Assembly: GCA_020310875.1 (NCBI GenBank)
Contig: CM035420.1
Coordinates: 189,316,380-189,380,379, forward strand
Reading direction: 5' to 3'
Source: Ceratopteris richardii
Taxonomy: Eukaryota; Streptophyta; Polypodiopsida; Polypodiales; Pteridaceae
Length of the DNA: 64,000 nucleotides
Positions 39,556 through 50,000 of the stretch are shown piece after piece (positions within the stretch are counted from its first letter, which is position 1; every line of letters starts with the position of its first letter). The position numbers were made by a program, and so were the translations under genes. The notes beneath the pieces are model-generated. The model did not search any database and was not told the origin of the DNA. It saw nothing but the letters and a program-made list of their open reading frames with translations.

Positions 39556-40440
39556 TACATCAGGAATGTTATAATCCGTAGATAGCTTATGATTTACGTC
39601 CATAGGTGTGCTAGTTGGTTTGTAGTCCATCATTCCAAATGCCTTAAGAATTTCTTTGGCATACTTTTGTTGTGAGATGAAAATGTCATCCTTTCTTTTC
39701 GATAATTCATTTCCTAGACAAAAATGGAGTAGAACTAAGTCTGTCATTTCAAACTCAGTTCCCAAGCTGATCTGAGTTTGATTCATGAGTTCTTGATGAT
39801 CTCTTGTAATGAGCAAATCATCTACATATACCATGACAACAACTAGCTTGATATCCCTTTTCATTACATATAGGTTAGCATCAAAAGTACTTCTTTCAAA
39901 AACCATATTTATGAAAAGATTATCTATTAGTTGGTACCAAGCTCATGGTGCTTGCTTAAGTCCATACAAAGCTTTCTTCAACCTGCAAACTTTATTTTCT
40001 GAATTGGGCACCTCAAAACTTGATGGTTGAGATACATATACCCCCTCCTTGAGGTGAGCATTCAAAAATGTAGATTGACATCCATCTAAAAAATAGGACA
40101 GTATGTTTGTGTAGCTATTGCAAGCACCGCTCGAATAGTTGTCATGTGTGCTATTGGTGCAAAGGTTTCTTGAACATCAAAACCTTCAATTTGTGAAAAA
40201 CCCTATGCAACTAATCTTTTGTTATACTTTTCTAATGTGCCATCTACTTTATACCTAGCTTTCCATATCCATTTATTACCTATTACCTTCTTCTTTGGTA
40301 GCAAGTCGACTAGTTCCCATGTATAATTTTTGAGTATACTATCATACTCATACTGCATTGCCACTCTCCAACCTAAACTATAACTTGCATTTTGTTTGGC
40401 AACAGTCAAACATTCAAGATCTAGAATTTCAAGAAATTCC
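39556..40440 (-). pseudogene. Element F reverse transcriptase fragment
   Basis: Minus-strand RT: AMQYEYDSILKNYTWELVD and KKKVIGNKWIWKARYKVDG (40203-40409), LKKALYGLKQAP (about 39950-39985, followed by a stop), MVYVDDLLITRD (about 39805-39840; catalytic YVDD intact), KYAKEILKAFGM and STPMDVNHKL up to the element G border. Stops and a frameshift separate the blocks, and the gag, protease and integrase regions that should precede it are absent. It joins RNase H at 33369 once G is removed. Confidence 0.87.
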
Positions 40441-40569
40441 CTATACTATTGATATACAAAAATTGTGTTTTTATGGGATCAAACTATCACCTCATAGTGT
40501 GACAATATTCAAGCAGAGGTATTGATTCTAGTGTTTTTGTGGTCTTCCAAATTGTTGCAGTAATGGAAA
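40441..40569. other. Junction F/N, unassigned
   Basis: Sequence between the last RT-like bases of F and the gag-like bases of N. No LTR ends or TSD are visible; it could be the scar of a deletion or an element edge. Confidence 0.4.
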
Positions 40570-41025
40570 TGATGGAATGAGTCAGGTGCTTATGAGCGAT
40601 AAGCTAGACAAGATCAACTTCCATGCTTGGAGATTCAAAATAACAAATTTCCTGATGGGAAAAGTCCACTAGAAGGACATCGAAGGAGAGGATGAAAATG
40701 TTCTGCAGTTAACGAAGAGGAATCAGACTATAAACTAGTTAAGATTATATGAAGAATTGAACCAAGGAGCACAAAAGGCAATGTATTGGTTTTCTGTTAG
40801 CATACAAGATAGCATGATTGGGCACAAGATGCCAAAACAATGAAAGAGGCTTGGAACAATTTGGTCGAATTCTATGAGACCAATACAAAGGCACAAAAAT
40901 CGCAACTCAAGAATGAGTTTCATACATTAGAGAAAAAGAGCATGTCGATAAGTAACTACACCCTGAAAATCAAAAGCATATGTGAGTCACTTGCATCTAT
41001 TGGCATGAATGTAGATGATGATGAT
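40570..41025 (+). pseudogene. Fragment N: copia gag remnant
   Basis: Plus-strand gag pieces: SDKLDKINFHAWRFKITNFL (about 40598-40660), IQDAKTMKEAWNNLVEFYE, KAQKSQLKNEFHTLEKKS and ISNYTLKIKSICESLASIG (40840-41025), the usual UBN2-type gag order. It has stops at about 40671 and 40735, and the region is cut by the element H LTR. Neither an LTR nor pol of its own is seen, so its family is unknown. Confidence 0.75.
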
Positions 41026-41672
41026 TGTTAGATATGCTCAATACTCCACCCTCAAGTGACCACAAATGATCCATGGTGCTCTAAGTTGTAAGACCCCCAT
41101 TATGAGGAGAAGCCATCGTGAGATCCCATACATTTTTGGAACCCTAACTTCTAAGTTAGTTGAGGTCTTTGCATGACCATTGATGGTTATAGATGATCTT
41201 TGTGAGCCTAGCCATTACGTTAGGTAGGGCATAAACTTCTGAGCCATTGTGTTGCCATTTAGTGTGAAAATAAAGGCCTAGTGGTATCGTGCAATTTCCC
41301 CATAAAACCTTAATGGGGGGAGTGTGAGGGGGGCTTTCCCCCTTCTGCGGGTTGTAAATTTTGCTGCCTACTTTGTATCTCTAGAATATATTTATCTCTA
41401 TCGACTCCCCTTGTAAAAGCTATATAAGCATGGCCTAGGTTGAGATTTACACAACATTGCACACTAATAAGCCCTTGATCTAGAGTCTATCTAGATCACC
41501 ATCTAAGTTCCACCTTGGGAGTACATGGGTGGAAAACACCATCGTTTTAATTGCACTACACTTGGCAATCTAAGAATTTGAGTTCTATATCTCTCAATCT
41601 GCACCTATCTTTGTCTGCATTTCTTTCAACTCTGTCTACTAGTCTATTCCACTGTGCTGTTATTTTCTTACA
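41026..41672 (+). repeat. Element H 5' LTR
   Basis: 647 bp, TGTTAGATATGCTC...TTTTCTTACA, with TATA box CTATATAAGC at 41420-41429 and a G/C-run block at 41320-41350. Its first 90 bp match the element F LTR. Confidence 0.82.
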
Positions 41673-41688
41673 TGGTATCGTAGCTTGG
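41673..41688 (+). other. Element H primer-binding site (degenerate)
   Basis: TGGTATCGTAGCTTGG directly after the LTR; a variant of the Met-type site with CAGAGC changed. Confidence 0.7.
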
Positions 41689-41748
41689 GAGGCTCTGAGT
41701 GGTGTAGAAGCAAAAATGTAGAGGTTTCAATGAAAAATGAGAGAAGAT

Positions 41749-42878
41749 GTCAATCGTTATGTCATCATCTACAATTGGGAATCAAGGTGGTTCATCAACA
41801 GGAGTAGGTGGAGCATAAATGGGAGTAAAAATGATGTCGTTGATCCCAACGTTGCAAATATGATCACCAACCTTCATAGAAGGTAAGATTGATGCTATGA
41901 AGTACACCTTATGGAAGTTTAAAACCACTTTTATCCTTGATTCATATGAGCTTCTCAAGACTATTCTTAGGACTAATCATGAGCCCCAAGAAACACTTGA
42001 TCCAAATAATCATGGTCGAATGATTCCTCTTGATGCTCATCTTCTACATGCTTGGAAACATAGAAATGCAGATGCACCCTGTGCTCTAGTTATAAGTACT
42101 AATCATAGTGTTCTGAATCTCAGTCAACATACTACCAAGGCATGTGAAGTATGGAACATATTGAGAAATCAATATGAATCTCTTAATCAGGCATGGATTC
42201 AGAACTTGGAGAATTAGGTAACAATAGAAAGGTTTGCTGATAGGGAGATTGCAGAGGTGTTTATCACTCGCATAAAGAATCTATGAGATCAAATGGTGGC
42301 AGCAGGTGTACAAAAGTCAATGAGGATCTAGCTCAGCATTGTCTTTGAATCTGTCCACCTAAGTTTGATGGTTTGGTAACTACTCTTAATACTCAAAATC
42401 AGACCTCAACCACTAACTTTTATAGAATTAAGTGCCTTACTCATCGAGGAGGAGCTCTGGCTAAAGGCAAAGAGTGGTGGTAGTAAAGAGAAGCTGCATT
42501 CATAGTGAATCCCAAAGGAGGCAAAGTGGAATCGTCAAAAGATGGAGACAAAAAGAAGAATGACAAAAAGAAGTTCAATGGAGAGTCTTTCTACTCAGCA
42601 AGAAGAAAGGACACAAAATCCATGACTGTCACATCAAGAAGGTAGAAGAGAAGAATGTCTCTTCAAAAGGTGGCAAGGGAAAGGAGTCTGCCAACACAAC
42701 AAAAATAGAGCTTGATTTATTTGTTATGATAGAGGAGGTATGCTCCTCGGCTGAAGATTCAAGAACATATGACTCATGGGTGTTGGACAGTGGTGCATCT
42801 CATCACATGATGAGCAAAAAAGACCTTTATAGTTCCTTAATACCTCTAAAGGAACCCATCATAGTAAAGGTAGGCAAC
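41749..42878 (+). pseudogene. Element H gag and protease
   Basis: Starts near ATG 41749 (MSIVMSSSTIGNQGG). A 106-codon gag frame (41897-42217) has YTLWKFKTTFILDSYELL and CEVWNILRNQYESL. Further gag follows with stops at about 42217, 42283 and 42328. The zinc knuckle survives only as KKGHKIHDC, its first two Cys lost. The protease motif SWVLDSGASHHMMSKK (about 42774-42822) is intact. The element is cut at 42879 by the LTR of element I, so integrase, RT and RNase H are missing. Confidence 0.83.
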
Positions 42879-43482
42879 TGTTGAAGTTGAAGGTCAAGGA
42901 CAAAGCATAGGAGCACATCTAAGAGGTGGACACACAAGAAGAAGGAGCAAGTAGGGAGCTCCAAGAAGTACATGTCAACTTTTCAGAAGAATCCCCTACA
43001 AAAATAGTGATTTCCATCACTAAAACCATTATAAATACCATTTTCTATTTTTGTAGCTCCATTTTGTGCAAGCCGAGGAGTCCTCGAGCTTGAGGAGCAT
43101 TAGAAGTACCATCATACCAATTTTCATAATTTTTAGACTTCGTTTGAGCCCTCAAATAAGCCCTGGAACCTAATTTTTAACTACACTAGGTCTGGACAAG
43201 GCCAAAATTAGTCCAAAAACTATAAAAAGAGCTAGAGAGCTCATTTTTGAGGTTATCTTCTTGTAGATTTCAGTTTTGTAATAGATTTCTTTTGTAATCA
43301 AAGTCCTTCCATTGTTCCTCTCTTTGATCTTACCGTGTGCACGTGTGTGTGTATGTGTGTGCATGTTTGTGTGCTTTCACTCACGCACTTGTGCCTTCAC
43401 TTGCTCGTGGTCTTCATACCGGTCCTCACGTCCCCGCAGATTGACAAGTAAAGGAGGTGGTGCTTATGCTTGAGCTACACCA
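42879..43482 (+). repeat. Element I LTR (Ty3/gypsy-like)
   Basis: Starts TGTTGAAGTTGAAGG inside H protease and ends near GAGCTACACCA, just before a gypsy-type primer site. It contains a GT-rich stretch (43331-43372). The exact end (43479 or 43482) is uncertain. GCAAC (42874-42878) would be the left TSD copy. Confidence 0.72.
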
Positions 43483-43487
43483 AATTT

Positions 43488-43505
43488 TGGCGCCGTTGCC
43501 GGGGA
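43488..43505 (+). other. Element I primer-binding site
   Basis: TGGCGCCGTTGCCGGGGA, the primer-site signature of plant Athila/Tat-type Ty3/gypsy elements. Confidence 0.9.
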
Positions 43506-45014
43506 GAGAGCTTCGAGGACGAGCGTTGTGATGGTAAGATCATAGAATTGCGACGTTGGAAGGTTAAAAAACTATCATTTTTGTTCATTTTCTGATTTTT
43601 CTTCTTCAACTTCATCATCATCACCATCTCCATCTTCTTCCATCTTCTTCTTCATAGAAATTTCTTGTTTTTTAGTGCATTTTCATCATTTTCATACCAT
43701 CTAGGAAGTGCAAGAGAGTGCAAGCGCTGTGTTTTTTCATGATTTTCTGCACATACGGAGCTCGCCATTGCTCGGCGCTCAAAAATTCGAAGTTCCCGCC
43801 AAAAAACACGATTCTGTGATGAAAATCGCGATTTTGTGAAAATTCAAATTTTTTTTTGAAAATCGTGATTCTCTCTTTCCTGCCTAAAAACCTTTTGAAA
43901 AGAACACGATTCTGTGGTCATTCTCAGAATCGCGATTCTGCGGTTGTGCTCAAAATCGCGATTCTCACAAATCACGATTTTCAGCAAAAAAAAAAACGCA
44001 ATTCTGAGAAAACACGATTCTGTGGTTGTGCTCAAAATCGGGATTCTCTAAATTTTTGGAAACCACGATTCTCTGAGACAAAATCGCGATTCTCTAGAAC
44101 ACGATTCTCTAAGACACGATTCTCAAAAACACGATTTTGTGAAATCACGATTTTGTGAGAACACGATTTTGTGAACCACGATTCTGTGAAAACCCGATTC
44201 TCTGCTCAAAATCCCGATTCTCAAAAACACGATTCTCTGCTCAAAATCGCAATTCTCACAAATCACGATTTTCAGCCAAAAAACGATTTTGTGAAAACAC
44301 GATTCTCAAGGTACAAAATCGCGATTCTCTGAAAGTTCACAAAATCGCGATTCTCTTGAAGTTCACAAAATCGCGATTCTCTTGAAGTTCGCAAAATCGC
44401 GATTCTCTTGAAGTTCACAAAATCGCGATTCTCTTGAAGTTCACAAAATCGCGATTCTCTTGATTTCACAAAATCGCGATTTTTTCCAAAAGGTCTTGTT
44501 TGCCTGTTTTGACCCCCAGGAGCCTGATTTGACATAACTTTTTCATCCAAAGTCCATTTTTTGAGCTCTATAGCTCGTTGCAAAGCTCGTTTTGAATCCT
44601 GCACAGCCTCAACTGTTTTTTATAAGAATAACGCGTTGATTTTTAGATAGGATTATTTGAAATTGGGCTTCAAGTGGGACTAGGAAACCAAGGGGGCTCC
44701 AAAGGATTTTTGAACCATACCAGGGGGAAATTTTGGACTCTTAGCCAAAGCTTATGAACCTGAGATCTGGTAGACACCTAGGAAAGGATAGACAAAGCAT
44801 TAGATCCTCTCATTCCAGTGTCAACCATACAGCTAAGTCTTGGGCACAACAACTAAGTGGTTGTCCTTACGTACTAAACTCAGACACAAGTGACTTAGAA
44901 ATGTCTTTTAGCATGGGAAAACCTGCAGGTAATTCAGGAACAACCCATCTACAAACACCAGAAGGTCCCTATAAGACACAATTGGAATATATTAGGACCA
45001 ACCAATTACACATT
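43506..45014 (+). mobile_element. Element I internal leader and truncated coding start
   Basis: Leader of a gypsy-like element: a T/C-rich CTTCTTC region, then the AATCGCGATT minisatellite (43800-44480), then about 270 bp of spacer and a short frame starting NLRSGR. It ends where element J LTR-like sequence begins (about 45015). No protease, RT or integrase is present, so only the 5' end of the element is here. Confidence 0.7.
43800..44480. repeat. Palindrome-based minisatellite (AATCGCGATT)
   Basis: About 680 bp of short units alternating ACACGATTCTGTG-like and AAAATCGCGATTCTC-like motifs. The last part (about 44336-44480) is a regular array of a roughly 26-bp unit (AAAATCGCGATTCTCTTGAAGTTCAC, shortened once to TTGATTTCAC). 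The core AATCGCGATT is a perfect 10-bp palindrome and occurs ten or more times. Because of the palindrome both strands give open, repetitive frames. Confidence 0.93.
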
Positions 45015-45032
45015 TGGTCAGTCAATGAATGA
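44754..45032 (+). pseudogene. Element I ORF start, NLRSGR-type, truncated
   Basis: A 92-codon frame beginning MNLRSGRHLGKDRQSIRSSH. A NLRSGR-like opening is found in the gag-type ORF of some plant gypsy elements, from memory and not searched. The rest (SWAQQLSGCPYV, TPEGPYKTQLEY) has no domain I recognise. It is cut by or fused into the element J LTR remnant near 45015-45032, so its final codons are probably not its own. Polar, Ser/Thr-rich, no membrane segment. It would make at most a short gag fragment. Confidence 0.5.
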
Positions 45033-45183
45033 GTTAAGTGCAGTAGACTTTTTTGTGTAATGACTTTCTTTGCAGTTAGATAAAATCTTGATGATTTGGC
45101 ATTGGTCTTCCAAAATGGATTAAGGTTTTGAGTTTTTCTTGATAAGGATAACTTGTTCTTTTGGAGATTAACACTCTCCATCA
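45015..45183 (+). repeat. Element J 5' LTR remnant
   Basis: Only the last roughly 170 bp remain, similar to the end of the element L LTR (AGCAGACTTTTT, ..., TTGGAGATTAACACTCTCCATCA). The left part is lost at the junction with element I. Confidence 0.75.
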
Positions 45184-45184
45184 G

Positions 45185-45196
45185 TGATATCAGAGC
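45185..45196 (+). other. Element J primer-binding site (mutated)
   Basis: TGATATCAGAGC, one G to A change from TGGTATCAGAGC. Confidence 0.85.
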
Positions 45197-45405
45197 AAGA
45201 GTCATCAAAATTGAAGAAAGGAGGACCCCGACTGTTGTAGCTATACAGAAATCAACCTTTGAAGATTCAAAAGCTGAAAGTTTGAAGTGAAAGCTAGAGA
45301 AGGAGGCCAGAAGCTATCAAGAAGATCAAAAGGAACTTCATTCAAAGTAAAGGTACATCTATTATTCACAAAGCTTGAAGAATTTAATTCATAGGTTAAG
45401 AAAGG

Positions 45406-46032
45406 ATGGGAGATTCTCTTTAGATGGAGAAATTGGATAGAGAAAACTATCTAGCTTGGTCAATGAGGATGGAAGCTCATCTCATGAGCAAAGACCTAAT
45501 AGGTTATATCACAGGTGAAGAATTAAAACCAGAATTCAGAGATCCTAGTGTTCCGACTAGGGATAAACTCTCATATTTGAAGACATGGATGAAGAAGGAT
45601 GCTCAAGCTCGGAGTATAATCTACATGGGAGTGAATGAATACTTGCTACCTCATATTAGAGGACTTGAAAGTGCAAGAGATATATGGAATGCTTTGGAAG
45701 AGCATTTCCAAAACACTACAAACTCAAGGAAGGGATCTTTATGGGTAGAGTTTACCACATTCAAGAAGAAGTCTTCTCAATCCATTTTTTATTATGTAAC
45801 AAGGATGGACATTGCAGATGCCTTAGGAGAACTTGATGAAGATATTGAAGAGGAAAAATTGGTAAGGCAGATCCTCATAGGTTTGAGAGGAGATGAGAAA
45901 TGAAAGCCATTCATTTTGTCTACTGAATTGTCACTAGATCATTTCACTCCTGATTTGAATCAATTGCTAGGACATGTGCTAACCTTTGAGCAGGATGTCA
46001 AAGGTGATGCTAATAAGAGTACATGTCAAGCA
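45406..46032 (+). pseudogene. Element J gag, N-terminal part
   Basis: ATG 45406 gives MGDSL followed at once by TAG (codon 6), then MEKLDRENYLAWSMRMEAHLM in the same frame. The 159-codon run 45424-45903 covers the UBN2-type gag (IWNALEEHFQNTTNSRKGSLW, EFTTFKKKSSQSI) and ends in TGA (GDEK-stop) where L has Trp. One segment (YVTRMDIADALGEL) lacks a residue relative to K. Gag continues until element K inserts (AAGCA, 46028-46032) and resumes at 52515. Confidence 0.88.
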
Positions 46033-47065
46033 TGATGGAGAATGTTAATCTCCAAAAGAACAACTTATTCTTGTGATTAGAACACCTCTATACCAAGAAT
46101 AAGTCAGACACTCCACTAATTTAGAGGATCAATTGCTAATTACCAATAGATTAACAAATCTGTGAAAAAGATGAAACACAGAAAAGTCTGCTGCACTATT
46201 TTTCCACATTGACCTATCAAACGTGTAAAGTTTTTTATGAAACTTTGTACGAAGTATCTCCTAGAGATTGCGCAACTACTCCAAGTTGAATTATTCCAAA
46301 AAGTTAAGTATAACTTGAGAAATTGATTTCACAAGTTATCTATGTCAGAAACTGTTACTCAAAACAGTCGACTTTACACCTGTAACTTTTAAGACTTGGT
46401 TCTCCTTGAATAGAACCCGTTTTACAAAATGCTTCTAGACATAAGTAGCTTATCTTCCAACTTAAAGATTAAGCCCTCACTCATGCAAAACTTTAAACTG
46501 TGCTGGGAGAAATGACCAAAACATTAACTTCGAAATATGCGCCTGTTTTAGGAACCTGTGAACATGCTTCACATATGAATGTTCCTACACTTAATTCACT
46601 CAGCCTGATTACAATTGGAAGCTGAAACTTTGCACAGAGGTCAAGCAACTCTCAACTTAGACTTGTACAAAAGCACTCCACAATTGATCTACTGTAGAAG
46701 GAGAACACGCAGAAACATCGGGCGCAAAACTTTTCATTTACTCAGAGAAAATACAACTGAGTGATGAGAGCTAACTCAAATTTTCTTTTCTCTATCTCAT
46801 GACTTCTATCTCCCTCATTCTTGACTTCTAACTATTGTCACATAAGCTCTCATACATGCCCCGACTTTTCTCAAGGTATTTATAGATAATTTGTACATAA
46901 TTCTTACTGAACAAAAGATCTAAGTCATCTATGACTATGCTAATGTACATATGTGTACACTTCTCTTGTCCTCTGATTGTAATCTTCTTCCACACTTTAG
47001 GAATTGTTTCTTCCTTCATCATTTGATCTTCCAAGCCTTCAATTGGTGATTGGTCTGCACCAACA
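46033..47065 (-). repeat. Element K 3' LTR
   Basis: 1033 bp, plus-strand ends TGATGGAGAATG...CACCAACA. Minus-strand TATA box CTATAAATAC at plus 46876-46885. Differences from the 5' LTR are seen near 46128 (C/G), 46297 (C/T), 46404 (C/T) and 46636 (G/T). Confidence 0.96.
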
Positions 47066-47078
47066 GCTCCCCCTCAAT
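47066..47078 (-). other. Element K polypurine tract
   Basis: Minus-strand ATTGAGGGGGAGC adjoining the 3' LTR. The gag-pol stop codon TGA lies inside this tract. Confidence 0.9.
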
Positions 47079-50000
47079 CATCAATTGAGGTCTTCTCTGT
47101 CTTCTTGATACTTGCCATGTCTTTGAACCTTTGTAACTTAGGTCCATCCAAACTCTTTGTCATCATATCTGCCACTTGTTCTTTTGTTGGAGTGTACATC
47201 ACTTCAATCTCTTTATCAAGTACCTTTTCCCTCAAGAAATGATACTGAATCTCTATATGCTTAGTCCTGGCATGAAAAACAGGGTTAGCTGCCAAATACA
47301 AAGAACTCATATTGTCTCCAAAAATTATTGGAGTACTATGATCAGTCTCAAAACTTTTCATCAAGGTCTTCAACCATATGACTTCTTTTGCAGCTTCTAC
47401 CATTCCCTTATACTCAGCTTCTGTGGATGATAAAGCAACTGTGTGTTGCTTCTTTGAACACCAAGACACTAACTTATCTCCAACATAACATAGATATCCA
47501 TGAGTAGACCTTCTATCATCTGAGTCACCTGCCCAATCTGCATCACTAAACACTTTGATTCTTGTGTCAGAAGTGAAACCATAATACAAACCTTCACTTA
47601 GGGTTCCCTTGATATATCTGAGTACCCTTTGGGCTGCAATCCAATGAGTCTTCTTTGGACAATGCATGAATTGTGACAACACACCTACTGCATATGATAG
47701 ATCTGGCCTTGTCAAGGTAGCATAGATTAGACTACCTACCAAACTCTGATATTTCTTCATGTCATTGAACTCTTCACCTCCATACCTGCTTAGTTTATGA
47801 TTTACCTCCAATGGTGTAGTTGAGGTCCTGCAATCTTCCATGTTAAACTTGACTAGAAGATTCTTCAAGTATCTCTCTTGTGAAACATATACTCCATGTT
47901 GAGTATACACAATCTGCATTCCTAAAAAATAAGATAAGTTTCCCAAGTCACTTATCTTAAACTCCTTCTCTATTTGCTTCTTGAGTTCATTGATTCCTTG
48001 AGCATCTGTTCCTGTAACAATAATATCATCAACATAAATGCACATGTAAATGTATCCATTTTCACTTGCCTTCACTAGCAAGCTACTATCTGCCTTTGAT
48101 GCTTGAAATCCACATTCATTCAAGAACTTGACCAATCTATAATTCCAAGCTCTTGGGGCTTGCTTCAACCCATATAAAGCTCTCTTGAGCTTACACACAT
48201 AATCTGATCCAATTGATTCCATAAAGCCTTCTGGTTGCTCCATATATACTTCATCTGCAATGTAACCATTAAGAAATGCATTCTTCACATCCAATTGTGA
48301 TAATTTCCATCCCTTGCAAGTAGCAATAGCAATCAATGTCCTAATTGTAGACATCTTAGCAACAGGACTAAAGGTTTCATCATAATCTACTCCATAAGTT
48401 TGGGCATAACCTTTAACCACTAGTCTAGCCTTATATCTAGACACCTTACCATCTGCAAACCTCTTTGTTTTATATACCCACTTGCATCCAATGACTTTCT
48501 GATTCTTTGGTCTTGGTACTAGTTCCCAAGTTTCATTTTCAAGTAGAGAATCATACTCTTCTTGCATTGCCTTCTCCCAATTCTGTTTACCTTTGGCTTC
48601 TTCATAAGTGATTGGATCTTCTTCTGTTTTCACAATGTAGGCATAATCTCTTGTTGTTAGGAAAGATGTATCATAGCTATACCTTATAGGCTCTTTCCTT
48701 TCTCTTGTAGATCTTCTGATTTCTGCACTTCTTGAAGTTTCAGCCTCATTTGATTCTGGATCAAATCTTGGCCCTTCTTCTACATGATCCTGCACTCTAC
48801 ATCTAGAGTCAACTTCATCAACAATTTCTTCACATACTTTTACCTTTGCCTTTCCTTTCCTTTGTATTTCTTCAACACCTGCATACTCATTTGGTGATCC
48901 TGTATACCACATGTTTTGCTCATCAAATGTTACATCTTTAGTAACAAGAAATTGCTTTGTGAATGGACTCCACAATCTGTAACCCATCTGTCTATCATCA
49001 TATCCAATAAACACATACTTCTCTGCTTTTGGTTCTAGCTTATGTCTTAATTGTGAAGGAACATAAGCATATGCAATACATCCAAATACTTTACAATGAT
49101 CAAGACTAGGCTTCTTACCCCACCATGCTTCATAAGGGGTTCCTCCATCCAAAGCTTTGCAAGGCAACCTATTCACAAGGTATGTTGCAGTGTTAATGGC
49201 TTCTGCCCATAAGTAATTTGGACAATTCTTTTCCTTCATCATGGCTCTTGCAAACTCTACAAGAGTCCTATTCCTCCTTTCTGCTACTCCATTTTGTTGA
49301 GGGGAGTACCTGCAAGTCACTTCTCTTTTGATACCTGCATTCCACAAATAATCATCAAACTCTTTTGAGAAATACTCTCCCCCTCCATCTGATCTTAACC
49401 TCTTTAGCTTTTGTCCTGTGATCCTTTCTGCATAAGCATGAAAGTGTTTGAATGTCTTGAAGACTTCTGATTTGTCCTTGATTACATACAAAGTAATCCA
49501 CCTGGTTGCATCATCAACAAACAACACATAATATCTGGATCCATTTATGCTATAGTCCCTTGAGGGACCCCATACATCTGTATGAACCAATTCAAGCATA
49601 TTTGAATGCTTATACCCTGATTTGTTATAAGAACTTTTATGTGCTTTACCTAATTGACAAGCTTCACACTTGTACACCATATGTTGCCCTTCAATGTTTG
49701 GCAATCCAAGTACCACCTGATTCTTTGACATCTCCTTTATAGCTCTTTCATTGAAATGACCTAGCCTCTTATGCCATAGGTCTAATTCAGACACCTTTTG
49801 ACCTCCATAGGTAAACAATGCATGTCCCACATTACCTTGGACTTTGAGAGTAAACAATCTTCCTTCCTTTTTACCTGCAATTATGGTTCTATATCCCTGA
49901 TTTGGATCTTGTACATAAACACCATCATTTGTGAATCTTACCTCATATCCTTTCTCCACAATTTGCCCTACACTTATCAAATTTTTAGGAATAGTAGGAA

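Larger units (their letters stand above)
31965..40440 (-). mobile_element. Element F: decayed copia element split by G
   Basis: Minus strand: 3' LTR 31965-32672, PPT, RNase H and RT end to 33369, element G (33370-39550), then RT continues 39556 to about 40440. The LTR start is homologous to that of element H (TTAGxTATGxTCAAT..., then TGTAAGxCCCCCATTATGAGGAGAA). Its inner end abuts gag of element D. The 5' part (gag, integrase, 5' LTR) is absent, and the right boundary near 40440 is uncertain. Confidence 0.82.

Noticed and set aside
43800-44480. CRISPR-like array
   Set aside because: Units are short, degenerate and contiguous with no unique spacers, and the context is a plant gypsy leader with its primer site.
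43856-44604. Arg/Phe/Ser-rich repetitive proteins on both strands
   Set aside because: They are open only because the palindromic minisatellite lacks stops; no start context or homology supports them.
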